Positions 34,616 through 42,355 of a DNA stretch of 64,000 bases are shown here, in pieces. The stretch is from assembly GCA_030699825.1 (NCBI GenBank), contig JAUYKV010000061.1, positions 1-64,000 of the forward strand, in the 5' to 3' direction. The notes under the pieces were generated by a model. That model had not been told where the DNA came from and searched no databases. It was given only the letters and a program-made list of their open reading frames with translations. This DNA comes from Pseudomonas sp. (GTDB lineage Bacteria > Pseudomonadota > Gammaproteobacteria > Pseudomonadales > Pseudomonadaceae). A program made the position numbers and the translations under genes. Position 1 is the stretch's first letter. Every line of letters begins with the position of its first letter.

Positions 34616-35346
34616 GCGCGCCACCGGCGCCAGAGCAGTTGCGGGGCGCGCAGGAGCATGCCGCAGAACAGTTTGGCGTGCATTTTCGAGATCAGCGCGT
34701 TGTCGTGCCACGGACGAAAATGCGAGAGGCCGTCGGCCGGGTAATGCACGCGCACCGGCAGCCAGCGCATCGGTTGGGCGCGCCAGAACAGGCGCACCAG
34801 AATCTCGCTGTCGAAGTCCATGCGCCGGCCGATGGCCACTGCGTCGAGCAGCGCCAGGGTGGCCGGTAGCGGATAAATACGAAAGCCGCACATCGAGTCG
34901 CGAATGCTCAGCGACAGGCAATTGATCCACACCCAGACATGGGTCAGGTAGCGGGCGTAGAGGCGGCCCTTCGGCACGCTGGCATCGTAGTGCGGGTAGC
35001 CGCAGATCAGGGCCTGCGGTTCGGCCCGCGAGGCGGCGAGAAAGGCAGCGAGCCCGCTGAGATCGTGCTGGCCATCGGCATCCACCTGCAGGGCATGGCT
35101 GAAACCCAGCCGCGCCGCTTCACGCAGGCCGGCCATCACCGCGCCGCCCTTGCCCTGGTTGACGGGCAGGCGCAGCAGATAGACCTCCGCCTGTGTGGCC
35201 AGACGCTCGATGGTCGCGGCGCAGGACGGGCTGGAGGCGTCGTCGACCAGCACGCAGGGCAGTCCGGCGCCGCGCAAGGCGCTCACCACAGCCGGCAGAG
35301 CCTGTTCGTGGTTGTACACCGGGATCACCGCGCAGGGCTTATGCAT
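34612..35346 (-). CDS. Family 2 glycosyltransferase
   Basis: 244 residues, GT-A fold, DPM1-like. VIPVYNHEQALPAVV begins the protein, VDDAS and the metal-binding VDADGQHD follow. No membrane helix is obvious. Would attach a sugar to the lipid carrier or polyene head. AGGGAAAG precedes ATG 35346. The 93-bp gap between it and the ligase gene is filled by a hairpin repeat (35360-35430). Confidence 0.87.
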   Translation of the reverse strand: MHKPCAVIPVYNHEQALPAVVSALRGAGLPCVLVDDASSPSCAATIERLATQAEVYLLRLPVNQGKGGAVMAGLREAARLGFSHALQVDADGQHDLSGLAAFLAASRAEPQALICGYPHYDASVPKGRLYARYLTHVWVWINCLSLSIRDSMCGFRIYPLPATLALLDAVAIGRRMDFDSEILVRLFWRAQPMRWLPVRVHYPADGLSHFRPWHDNALISKMHAKLFCGMLLRAPQLLWRRWRA

Positions 35347-35359
35347 GGGCTTTCCCTGC

Positions 35360-35430
35360 GTAGGGTCGGTTGAGCGCAGCGCTAGCCGTCGCCATTTTGT
35401 TGGGTATCGCTGCGCTCAACGCCAACCTAC
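35360..35430. repeat. 71-bp hairpin repeat inside the aryl polyene operon
   Basis: Inverted arms GTTGAGCGCAGCG (35369-35381) and CGCTGCGCTCAAC (35408-35420), 13 bp perfect, bounded by GTAGG (35360) and CCTAC (to 35430). Same family as 21081-21150 and 45838-46037. It fills the only gap between the ligase and glycosyltransferase genes. Confidence 0.75.
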
Positions 35431-35439
35431 AAAAGCGGC

Positions 35440-37251
35440 TCATTGTGCGGCTCCGAGCAAGATGCGTCCGGACGAGCAGGCCTTGTCGCCGTTGCGGAAG
35501 CTGAAGTAGAGCTTGCCGCGGCTGGCGTCGAAGCGCAGCGACAGCTGCAGGGGATCGCCGGGGCGCACCAGTTGCTGGAATTTCAGCACTTCCATGCCGA
35601 TGAAGCGCGGCGGCAGGTGCTCGATCAGTTGCCGCGCCAGCTGTTGGGCCCAGTCGATCTGCACCACGCCCGGTAGCACCGGGGTCTGTGGGAAGTGGCC
35701 GCTGAAGTGGGCCAGGTCCAGCGGCACCTCTAGTTCAAGCTGCCATTCGCCGTCCCGCTCGACGGCGCTCAGCGGTTCGACCAGGGTCGGGCGCGGCGCG
35801 GCGAGCAGTGCCTCGACCGCCGCTTGGGCCAGTTTGCCCTGGCTGCTGTAGGGCAACTGGCTGAGCAGACGCCAGCGCCGTGGCAGGGCGATGGCTTCGC
35901 AGTGCCCGGCCAGGTGCCGGCGCAGGGTCTCGGTGACGCTGCGTCGGCCCTGGTTGCGCAACGCATGCACGCCGTCCGGACTCAAGGCCAGCAGGGCGCC
36001 GAGGAAGGCACGGCCCTGCTGAAGCACGCCGAGGCGCGCATCGCTGACCCAGGCATGCGCCATCAGGGCCTGCTCCAGCATGGGCAGGGAGATGCGTTTT
36101 TCTTCCAGTTTGACGATGCGGTCCAGGCGTCCGCGCAGGACGAAACGGCCGTCGGCCTGGAGTTCGACGGCATCGGCGGTCTGCTCGCAGTGACCGGCCG
36201 GCAGGTAGGGCGAGGTCAGCCTGAGCGCGCCCTCGGCGTTGACCCCCAACTCGACGCCAGCGAACGGCTGCCAGGACGTATCGCCCTGGCGCCAGGCGAT
36301 GCCGCCGGTTTCCGAGCTGCCGTAGATTTCCGTTGGCCACTGGCCGAGCTGGGCGTGCAACAGTTGCGCGGCCTCGGTCGGCAGGGTGCCGCCGGAGGAG
36401 AACAGCTGGCGCAACGGCTGCAGGGCGGTCCAGTCGAGGTTGTCGCCCATGCGTTTCAATAAGGCCGGGCTGGCGACCCAGGCAAAGCCAGGGGCACTGG
36501 AAGCTACTGCGGGCTGCGCGCATGCTGCTGCGTTGATAAGCGGTTCGGCCTGCTCATTTACCGCCTGTAAACTCCGCGGCCTCGCCTCTTCTCGCCTTGC
36601 ATCCTCTTCGCTCGCTACGCTTCCAACACCCCTGGTAATTGCCAGGCTGGTGCGTTGCATGTCCTCGGGGAAGGGTTGCGCACGGCGCAGGAAGGCGCGG
36701 CCGGCGCACAGCGGCCAGAGCACGCGGAACAACAGGCCGTAGATGTGCTGGGCGGCCACGCTGGCGACTATCACCGCGTCGCCCAGGGTCTCGCCCCACA
36801 GCCGTTCCAGCGCTTCGACTTCGTTGCTCAGTTGGCGCAGGCTCTTGTCGATCGACTTGGCCTCGCCGCTGGAGCCGGAGGTGCACAGGGTCAGTCGGCA
36901 CTGGTCGAGGTCCAGGACGCGGGCCTGCAGGGGCTCGGCGGCTCCTGCGCGATCGAGGGCGTCGAGGGCGTCGAGCCAGAGGTCGATCCGGCTCGCCAGC
37001 TGCAGGCGCGTCTGCGCCTGGGCATCGGCGGGCAGCAGCACCTGGACGCCGGCCAGCCAGGCGCCGAGCAGGGCGATCGCCAGCTCGGCGGCGTCTTCCA
37101 GGTAGAGTGCGACGCGCTGCACGTTCTGCCCGCGCAGCTGACCGCCCAGATGCCGTGCGCGCCGGCACAGCTCGGCGTGGTCGAGGTCCGGGGTGACGCG
37201 GCGGCTGGCGTCGGGGTTCAGCAGCAGGCGATCGAGACCTATCCAGCTCAT
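35440..37251 (-). CDS. apeH: Aryl:ACP ligase fused to ApeI-like dehydratase domain
   Basis: 603 residues. Residues 1-485 form an AMP-dependent ligase: [14 protein letters not shown] (120-133), YGSSETGG (310-317), [15 protein letters not shown] (374-388), PYSSQGK (467-473). This would load the aryl starter on the acyl carrier protein. Residues about 500-603 are a FabZ/FabA-like hotdog with His519 in [11 protein letters not shown] and Asp533, matching ApeI. Residues about 201-252 are an insert without ligase character, encoded by a repeat-like DNA segment. ATG 37251 overlaps the stop of the membrane-protein gene (ATGA). Confidence 0.87.
   Translation of the reverse strand: MSWIGLDRLLLNPDASRRVTPDLDHAELCRRARHLGGQLRGQNVQRVALYLEDAAELAIALLGAWLAGVQVLLPADAQAQTRLQLASRIDLWLDALDALDRAGAAEPLQARVLDLDQCRLTLCTSGSSGEAKSIDKSLRQLSNEVEALERLWGETLGDAVIVASVAAQHIYGLLFRVLWPLCAGRAFLRRAQPFPEDMQRTSLAITRGVGSVASEEDARREEARPRSLQAVNEQAEPLINAAACAQPAVASSAPGFAWVASPALLKRMGDNLDWTALQPLRQLFSSGGTLPTEAAQLLHAQLGQWPTEIYGSSETGGIAWRQGDTSWQPFAGVELGVNAEGALRLTSPYLPAGHCEQTADAVELQADGRFVLRGRLDRIVKLEEKRISLPMLEQALMAHAWVSDARLGVLQQGRAFLGALLALSPDGVHALRNQGRRSVTETLRRHLAGHCEAIALPRRWRLLSQLPYSSQGKLAQAAVEALLAAPRPTLVEPLSAVERDGEWQLELEVPLDLAHFSGHFPQTPVLPGVVQIDWAQQLARQLIEHLPPRFIGMEVLKFQQLVRPGDPLQLSLRFDASRGKLYFSFRNGDKACSSGRILLGAAQ
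36496..36651. repeat. Repeat-like in-frame insertion in the ligase gene
   Basis: On the plus strand a core from about 36525 to 36622 contains GCGTTGATAAGCGGTTCGG, CTGCTCATTTACC, TGTAAACTCCGC and TTCGCTCGCTACGCTTCC. I recall closely similar sequences scattered between genes in Pseudomonas and Shewanella genomes. It adds about 52 low-complexity residues between [13 protein letters not shown] and [15 protein letters not shown] without breaking the frame. Confidence 0.6.
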
Positions 37252-37838
37252 GCCAGCCGCCTTACGCGCTGGCGTACCAGCCATTCGCCGGCGAACAGCA
37301 GGCCGATCAGGCCGTAGGAGATCAGGCCGGTGTAGAGGGTCCACCAGGCCAGCGGCGCCCACAGGGTCAGGGCGACGGTGATCAGGCCGTTGCCGAGAAA
37401 GAACAGCGCCCAGACCTTGGTCACCTGGCGGGTGTAATGCACGGCCCGCGCGGGCAGTTCCGGCTCGCGCAGGCGTGCCAGCCGTTCCACCAGCGGTGGG
37501 CCGACTTTCAGGCTGAGGGCGAACAGGCCGAGCAGCAGCAGGTTGATCAGTACCGGATACCAGCGCAGCAGCGCCGGCTCGCCGGCCAGGCCCAGCAGCA
37601 GGCAGAACCCCAGCACCGCGGCGGCCATCCAGCGCCCGCCCGGACTTTGCTTGCCCAGCAGCAGGCGCGCCAGCCAGAGCCCGCCCAGCAGGGCGGCGAA
37701 GACCCGGGGCGAGAGGTGTTGCATGCCGTAATACACCGCGAAGGGATAGGCCAGGCCGGCCACGACCAACAGCAGGCCGAGCAGGCGACTCATGGGCGAC
37801 TCTTCATTAACTGTCTGGCTTATTAACTGTTCGGCCAT
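37248..37838 (-). CDS. COG4648-type inner-membrane protein of the aryl polyene operon
   Basis: Up to 196 residues with about six to seven hydrophobic segments (for example LLGLLLVVAGLAYPFAVYY, WMAAAVLGFCLLLGLAG, VLINLLLLGLFALSL, LYTGLISYGLIGLLF). Family of unknown function regularly found between the carrier-protein and ligase genes of aryl polyene clusters (ApeG position). ATG 37838 overlaps the upstream stop (ATGA); ATG 37793 is an alternative start closer to the first helix. Confidence 0.82.
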   Translation of the reverse strand: MAEQLISQTVNEESPMSRLLGLLLVVAGLAYPFAVYYGMQHLSPRVFAALLGGLWLARLLLGKQSPGGRWMAAAVLGFCLLLGLAGEPALLRWYPVLINLLLLGLFALSLKVGPPLVERLARLREPELPARAVHYTRQVTKVWALFFLGNGLITVALTLWAPLAWWTLYTGLISYGLIGLLFAGEWLVRQRVRRLA

Positions 37839-38092
37839 CAGTTGTCCGGATTGACCAGGCGATGCACGGCCTCGACCACATCGCCCACGCTGCGCACCGA
37901 CTTGAACTCCTCGGCGGCGATTTTCTTGCCGGTCTGGCGCTTGATGTGATCGATCAGGTCGACGGCATCGATGCTGTCGATTTCCAGATCCTGGTAGAGG
38001 TTGGCCGTCAGGGTCACGCGCTCGGCGTCCAGCTCGAACAGTTCGACCATGGCGTCGCGCAGGGTGGCGAAGATTTCATCACGGGTTTGCAT
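37838..38092 (-). CDS. apeF: Acyl carrier protein, ApeF-like
   Basis: 84 residues. The phosphopantetheine site is Ser40 in LEIDSIDAVDL. Second of two adjacent carrier-protein genes, 11 bp downstream of the first. In studied pathways one carrier protein holds the growing polyene; which one cannot be told from sequence. Confidence 0.92.
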   Translation of the reverse strand: MQTRDEIFATLRDAMVELFELDAERVTLTANLYQDLEIDSIDAVDLIDHIKRQTGKKIAAEEFKSVRSVGDVVEAVHRLVNPDN

Positions 38093-38103
38093 GTGCTGAG
38101 TCC

Positions 38104-38364
38104 TCAGGCCGTTTGTCGTGCGGCAACAAAGGCCGCGAGACTGGCCACGTTGGCAAAGTGCTCACGGGTGTCCTTGGCTTCGGCGTCGATCTTAATGGCG
38201 AAACGCTTCTGGATCGCCAGACCCAGCTCCAGGGCGTCCACCGAGTCCAGCCCCAGGCCTTCGCCGAACAGTGGCAGGTCGGTGCCGATGTCGGCGGCGG
38301 TCATGTCTTCCAGGCCGAGGGCCTCAATGATCAGGTGCTTGATTTCCAGCTGTAAATCGCTCAT
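38104..38364 (-). CDS. apeE: Acyl carrier protein, ApeE-like
   Basis: 86 residues with the attachment serine Ser41 in GLGLDSVDALELG. Its start lies within the 3' end of the acyltransferase gene (41-bp overlap), so the two are probably coupled. Works with the ligase, ketosynthases, reductase and dehydratases as the tether for the polyene chain. Confidence 0.92.
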   Translation of the reverse strand: MSDLQLEIKHLIIEALGLEDMTAADIGTDLPLFGEGLGLDSVDALELGLAIQKRFAIKIDAEAKDTREHFANVASLAAFVAARQTA

Positions 38365-39154
38365 CTACGGCGAGCTCCTTAATGAAGTGATGGTGCAAGA
38401 ATTCGTTGAGTTTACGCGAGGCGATGGGCGCCGATCCCTGTGCGCTGAACAATTGCGGGTCGATATCTTCGCCCACCCGCAGGTGAACGTGAAAACGCCG
38501 CGACGGAATACGGTACCAGGGCTCGGCCTTGGTCAGGGTGGTCGGTGTCACGCTGATCGCCACCGGGGTGACGATGCGCGCGCCGCGCAGCGCGATGGCG
38601 GCCGCCCCCCTGTGGAACTCGGGCGGCTGCCCCGGGGTGGTGCGCGTGCCTTCGGGGAAAATCACCAGGGTCTGGCCGTCGTGCAGGGCGCTGGCGGCTT
38701 CGTCGAGCATGTCCATGCTGCCGCTGTTGCTGATGTACTGGGCGGCGCGAATCGGCCCGCGCATGCAGGGATTGTCCCACAGGCTCTGCTTGACCACGCA
38801 GTTGGCGTCGCGGATGAAGGCGATCAGCACCACCACGTCGATCAGCGACGGGTGGTTGGCGAGCACCAGCTGGCCCGGCCGGCCCAGGCGTTCGGCGCCT
38901 TCCACCTCGTAGGTCAGCACCCCGCTGCGGAACATGAACTGGACGAAGGCGCGGAACACCCAACTGATCACGCCGCGCGCGCGGCGCCGGCGAGTCTCGG
39001 CGTCGCCCGGCAGCAGGCCGAGCAGGGGGAAGACCAGCACGCGCAGCAGCACACCGCCGATGCCGAACAGGGCGAAGCTCAGCGCGGTGGCGATCAGGCG
39101 CCACCAGAGGGGCGCGCTGTAGGGGCTCAAGCCTTGTTGTGTGACCAGATCCAT
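38324..39154 (-). CDS. 1-acylglycerol-3-phosphate-type acyltransferase, ApeD position
   Basis: 276 residues. One hydrophobic N-terminal region (LIATALSFALFGIGGVLLRVLVFPLLGLL), the HX4D motif NHPSLID with His101 and Asp106, and FPEGTRTTPG. A PlsC-type acyltransferase, likely transferring the polyenoyl or fatty acyl chain to a lipid acceptor. ATG 39154 lies inside the end of the chain-length factor gene (28-bp overlap). Confidence 0.87.
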   Translation of the reverse strand: MDLVTQQGLSPYSAPLWWRLIATALSFALFGIGGVLLRVLVFPLLGLLPGDAETRRRRARGVISWVFRAFVQFMFRSGVLTYEVEGAERLGRPGQLVLANHPSLIDVVVLIAFIRDANCVVKQSLWDNPCMRGPIRAAQYISNSGSMDMLDEAASALHDGQTLVIFPEGTRTTPGQPPEFHRGAAAIALRGARIVTPVAISVTPTTLTKAEPWYRIPSRRFHVHLRVGEDIDPQLFSAQGSAPIASRKLNEFLHHHFIKELAVDERFTAGNQAPDH

Positions 39155-39840
39155 TGGCGGCTGTTCCAGTGATGCACGAGGGTCGGCTGTCCGCTGCAGA
39201 GCGCACGCAGCAGGCTGAGGGGGTGTGGCCATTCGGCTTGTTGGCCTTCACCGCTACAGAGTTGCAGGTGCCAGTCGTCGCCGGGCGTGAGCAGTAGGGC
39301 GACGGCATAGGGAAAAGGCACGTCGTCGATAGAGGGCGCGTACAGCGCTGGGGGTGCTTCCTCGGCAATCACCAGCAGCACTGCCGGAGCGCCCTCGCCG
39401 AGCAGCATGCTGGCTTCCAGCATGGCGTGTTCGAGGCCATCGCCGGCAGCGGCCACGGCGGTCATTTCGCTGGTGTCGCCGCGCAGGATCGACCACTGGC
39501 CGATGATGGCGTTGTGCACCGACAGGCTGAACTGGGTCGGCGACAGGGGTTCATCGCGCGCCAGATCGCCGAGGATGGCCAGGGTGCGCGGTGTTTCACC
39601 GTGGCGCGAGGCGAAGATCAGGGGCAAGGCCGGGTAAGCGTCGGCCAGCGGCCAGGCAACCTGAAACAGCATCCGCGCCAGGCGGCTGAGGCGTCGGCGT
39701 TGCATGGCCGGGAGGAAGCTGACATCCGGTTGCTGCTGGTCGTCAGCCACGCGCACAGGCAACTGGCACCAGGCGCGCCAGTCATCGATGCTTTCCAGGC
39801 CGGGGGCCCAGGCATGCCATTGCTTGATCCTGAAATGCAT
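39127..39840 (-). CDS. apeC: Chain-length factor-like ketosynthase partner, ApeC-like
   Basis: 237 residues, the short ketoacyl-synthase-like family that lacks the catalytic cysteine and partners ApeO. Conserved features are the start IKQWHAWAPGL, PLIFASRHGE, PLSPTQFSLSVHNAIIGQ and VLLVIAEE. ATG 39840 begins the recognisable domain; the upstream in-frame extension is not family-like. First gene of the operon. The promoter should lie in 39841-40079, the gap with the divergent ParA-like gene; a GATAAT at about 39941-39946 (minus strand) is a weak -10 candidate. Confidence 0.86.
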   Translation of the reverse strand: MHFRIKQWHAWAPGLESIDDWRAWCQLPVRVADDQQQPDVSFLPAMQRRRLSRLARMLFQVAWPLADAYPALPLIFASRHGETPRTLAILGDLARDEPLSPTQFSLSVHNAIIGQWSILRGDTSEMTAVAAAGDGLEHAMLEASMLLGEGAPAVLLVIAEEAPPALYAPSIDDVPFPYAVALLLTPGDDWHLQLCSGEGQQAEWPHPLSLLRALCSGQPTLVHHWNSRQWIWSHNKA

Positions 39841-40079
39841 CACACGAAGCGTTTTCCCGGCCCCTGTGGGCGTCCTTGTCAACTGCGGCTGTCCCGCGCG
39901 ACAGCTTGAATTGCCGACGGCGCCATGGCGAAGTGCCCGCATTATCTAGGTCGCCGGCATTCTGCGCAAACTTTGCCGGTAGGCTTCTGATGGAGGGTGC
40001 GGCGATTTAAGACGCCGACCTCGCCCTTGTCATGCGCTTTGCATAGAATCCAGGGTCAACGGAATCAGGGAGGTTTGTC

Positions 40080-40853
40080 ATGCGGCGTGTGGTGTTCAAT
40101 CAGAAAGGCGGAGTGGGCAAGTCCAGCATTGCCTGCAACCTGGCGGCCGTAAGCGCCTCGCAGGGCTACCGCACGCTGTTGGTCGATCTGGATTCCCAGG
40201 CCAACTCCACCCACTACCTCACCGGCCTGACGGGCGACGAGATCCCCATGGGCATCGCCGAGTTCTTCAAGCTCAGCCTGAGCAACGGCCCTTTTTCCAA
40301 GAAGGGCCGGGTCGATATCTACGAGACGCCGTTCGACAATTTGCATGTGGTCACGGCCACCGCCGAACTGGCCGATCTGCAGCCCAAGCTGGAGTCGAAA
40401 CACAAGATCAACAAGCTGCGCAAATTGCTCGATGAGCTGGCCGGGGATTATGAGCGGATTTACCTGGATACGCCGCCTGCGTTGAATTTCTACACGGTTT
40501 CCGCACTGATCGCCGCTGATCGGGTATTGATCCCCTTCGATTGCGACAGTTTCTCGCGCCAGGCCCTGTATGGTCTGTTGCAGGAAATCGAAGAGCTCAA
40601 GGAAGACCACAACGAAGGGCTGGAGGTCGAGGGTATCGTGGTCAACCAGTTTCAGCCGCGAGCGACCCTGCCCCAGCAGTTGCTCAATGAGCTGATCGCG
40701 GAGGGCTTGCCGGTGTTGCCGGTGAACCTGATGAGTTCGGTGCGCATGCGTGAATCGCACCAGGCCTGCACGCCGCTGATCTATCTGGATGCACGGCACA
40801 AGCTGACCCAGCAGTTCGTCGAGCTGCACGACCTGCTCAACGCTAGCGATTAG
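40080..40853 (+). CDS. Orphan ParA-family ATPase
   Basis: 257 residues with the deviant Walker A KGGVGKSS (9-16), [10 protein letters not shown] and LDTPPALNF. No ParB partner or plasmid features lie nearby, and the gene is in the chromosomal core order, so it is probably a positioning ATPase for some cellular cargo rather than a segregation system. GGGAGG ribosome-binding site nine nt before ATG 40080. Ends at a strong hairpin terminator. Confidence 0.9.
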   Translation: MRRVVFNQKGGVGKSSIACNLAAVSASQGYRTLLVDLDSQANSTHYLTGLTGDEIPMGIAEFFKLSLSNGPFSKKGRVDIYETPFDNLHVVTATAELADLQPKLESKHKINKLRKLLDELAGDYERIYLDTPPALNFYTVSALIAADRVLIPFDCDSFSRQALYGLLQEIEELKEDHNEGLEVEGIVVNQFQPRATLPQQLLNELIAEGLPVLPVNLMSSVRMRESHQACTPLIYLDARHKLTQQFVELHDLLNASD

Positions 40854-40870
40854 TCGGGGTCGGGTAAAAC

Positions 40871-40897
40871 GACAAAGGCGCCAGTGGCGCCTTTGTC
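40871..40897. terminator. Bidirectional hairpin terminator between parA-like gene and usp
   Basis: Perfect 12-bp stem GACAAAGGCGCC (40871-40882) and its inverse (40886-40897), 3-nt loop, followed by a short T-rich stretch. It separates two convergent genes. Confidence 0.75.
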
Positions 40898-40919
40898 ATT
40901 TTGTCCGGGTGATGGCTGT

Positions 40920-41720
40920 TTAGCGACGTACGACAAAAATGTCGCAGGGCGCCTTGTGCAGGAAATGCTGGGCCAGGCTACCGAGCAATGCCTGGGACAA
41001 AGCGCTGCGGCCATGGCTGCCGAGTACCAGCAACTCGCTGCGGCGGGTTTTCAGCTGTTCCTGCAGGCTGCGCAGGATGCCGCCTTGTTGCACCGAATGG
41101 GTCAGGGTCGGGCCCTCTGCGGGCAGGATCTGCGCTTCGTCCTCCAGCAGCTGATCGATCAGGGCGCGCTGGATCTGCAGTTGCGCCTCGACTTGCCTGG
41201 GGCTGCCCTTGTCCGGCGCGAACACATGCAGCGCATGCAGTTCGGCCGTTGCCGGCAGCAGGCGGTAGGCCTGCTCCAGGGCGCTGCAGGCGCAGAGCGA
41301 GAAGTCGATGGCGGCAAGCGCGCGCTGGTAGGGCTGGAACTCGTTGCGCGCCACCAGCAGCAGCGGCACGCTGCAGTGCCTGGCGATACGGTCCAGGCTG
41401 GTGCCGGAGAAGAAATCGTGGCGCTGGTGGTGGGCGCCCAGTACCAGCAGGTCGCAACCCAGTTCCTGCACCTGCTGCAACACCACCTCGGACGGTTTGC
41501 CGCTGATCAGGCGCAGTTCGCTGCCCGGTGGGGCATAGCGGGTCAGGCTGCGATCCAGCGCCTGATGGGCCTGTTCGTGCGCCTGGCTGCTCTGGGTGGG
41601 GTCGAGAACGTGCAATATCGTCAGCTTGGCGTTGTGCTGTTGCGCCAGCTGGGTGGCACGACACAGGGCCATGTCGGCCGTGTCGCGCAAGTCATGGGCA
41701 ATGAGGATATGCATAAACAT
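40920..41720 (-). CDS. Tandem universal stress protein
   Basis: 266 residues, two Usp domains fused. The first ends in LLVLGAHHQRHDFFSGTSLDRIARHCSVPLLLV, the second in LLVLGSHGRSALSQALLGSLAQHFLHKAPCDIFVV; the second keeps the G-x-HG-x8-G ATP-binding pattern. ATG 41714 (MHILIAHDL) may be the true start instead of 41720. Monocistronic; no function beyond stress response can be read. Confidence 0.88.
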   Translation of the reverse strand: MFMHILIAHDLRDTADMALCRATQLAQQHNAKLTILHVLDPTQSSQAHEQAHQALDRSLTRYAPPGSELRLISGKPSEVVLQQVQELGCDLLVLGAHHQRHDFFSGTSLDRIARHCSVPLLLVARNEFQPYQRALAAIDFSLCACSALEQAYRLLPATAELHALHVFAPDKGSPRQVEAQLQIQRALIDQLLEDEAQILPAEGPTLTHSVQQGGILRSLQEQLKTRRSELLVLGSHGRSALSQALLGSLAQHFLHKAPCDIFVVRR

Positions 41721-41857
41721 GAGACAAATCTCCGGCCGATGGATGTCGGCGATTTATTATCCATCAAGCAATAGTCGTTCTTTTGACCTTAGGCAAGGCC
41801 AGGCGTCAGAGGGTGTAAAAATATCGAACGCAGTAGGCGAGCGTTTTTCACCGGCTC

Positions 41858-42292
41858 TCAGAATCCTTGGCTCTGCAGCCAGGCCAGCAGTTGCGGCAGT
41901 GGCAGGGCGCCGCTCTGGCGTGCGACTTCGCGGCCGCCCTTGAACAAAATCAGGCTGGGGATCGAGCGGATGCCCAGCTGGCTGGACAGTTGCGGGTTGG
42001 CCTCGCTGTCCAGCTTGCCCAGGCGACAGCGCCCCTGCAGTTGGCCCGCCGCCTGGTAGAAGGTCGGTGCGAAGGCCTTGCAGGGGCCGCACCAGTCGGC
42101 CCAGACATCCACCAGCAGCGGCAGGTCGCCCTTGAGCTGGCTGGCGAAGTTGGCCTGGGTCAGTTCGAACGGCGTGCTTGGCACCACTTCATGCTTGCAG
42201 CGCCCGCAGCGCGGGTTGTCGCCCAGGCGCTCGGCGGGGATGCGGTTAAGGCCGTTGCAGCTTGGGCAGGGAATCAGCAGCGGGTTGGACAT
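41858..42292 (-). CDS. trxC: Thioredoxin 2
   Basis: 144 residues. A zinc-binding N-terminal extension with CPSC (9-12) and CGRC (29-32) precedes the thioredoxin domain with WCGPC (67-71). Reduces cytosolic disulfides; TrxC in other bacteria is induced by oxidative stress through OxyR. The ribosome-binding site GGAG (42299-42302) is buried in a 10-bp perfect hairpin just before the start, an unusual feature described separately. Confidence 0.95.
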   Translation of the reverse strand: MSNPLLIPCPSCNGLNRIPAERLGDNPRCGRCKHEVVPSTPFELTQANFASQLKGDLPLLVDVWADWCGPCKAFAPTFYQAAGQLQGRCRLGKLDSEANPQLSSQLGIRSIPSLILFKGGREVARQSGALPLPQLLAWLQSQGF

Positions 42293-42295
42293 GAG

Positions 42296-42330
42296 CGACT
42301 CCAGAGACGGGTAGTCCTTATCTGGAGTCG
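42296..42330 (-). promoter_or_regulatory. Hairpin sequestering the trxC ribosome-binding site
   Basis: On the minus strand: arm CGACTCCAGA (42330-42321), 15-nt loop, arm TCTGGAGTCG (42305-42296), then CTC and the trxC ATG. GGAG in the second arm is the only plausible Shine-Dalgarno, 6 nt from the start. It lies in the 63-bp gap after metY; no U tract follows, so it is not a simple terminator. Confidence 0.65.
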
Positions 42331-42355
42331 ACTGACCCGCTTATCAAGGCCGAAC

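Noticed and set aside
39841-39900. TTGACA on the minus strand before apeC as a -35 box
   Set aside because: No acceptable -10 element lies 16-18 nt downstream of it; the only -10-like GATAAT is upstream.
40080-40853. ParA gene as a sign of a plasmid or integrated element
   Set aside because: No ParB, parS-like sites, replication or mobility genes, and the gene belongs to the core order as I remember it.
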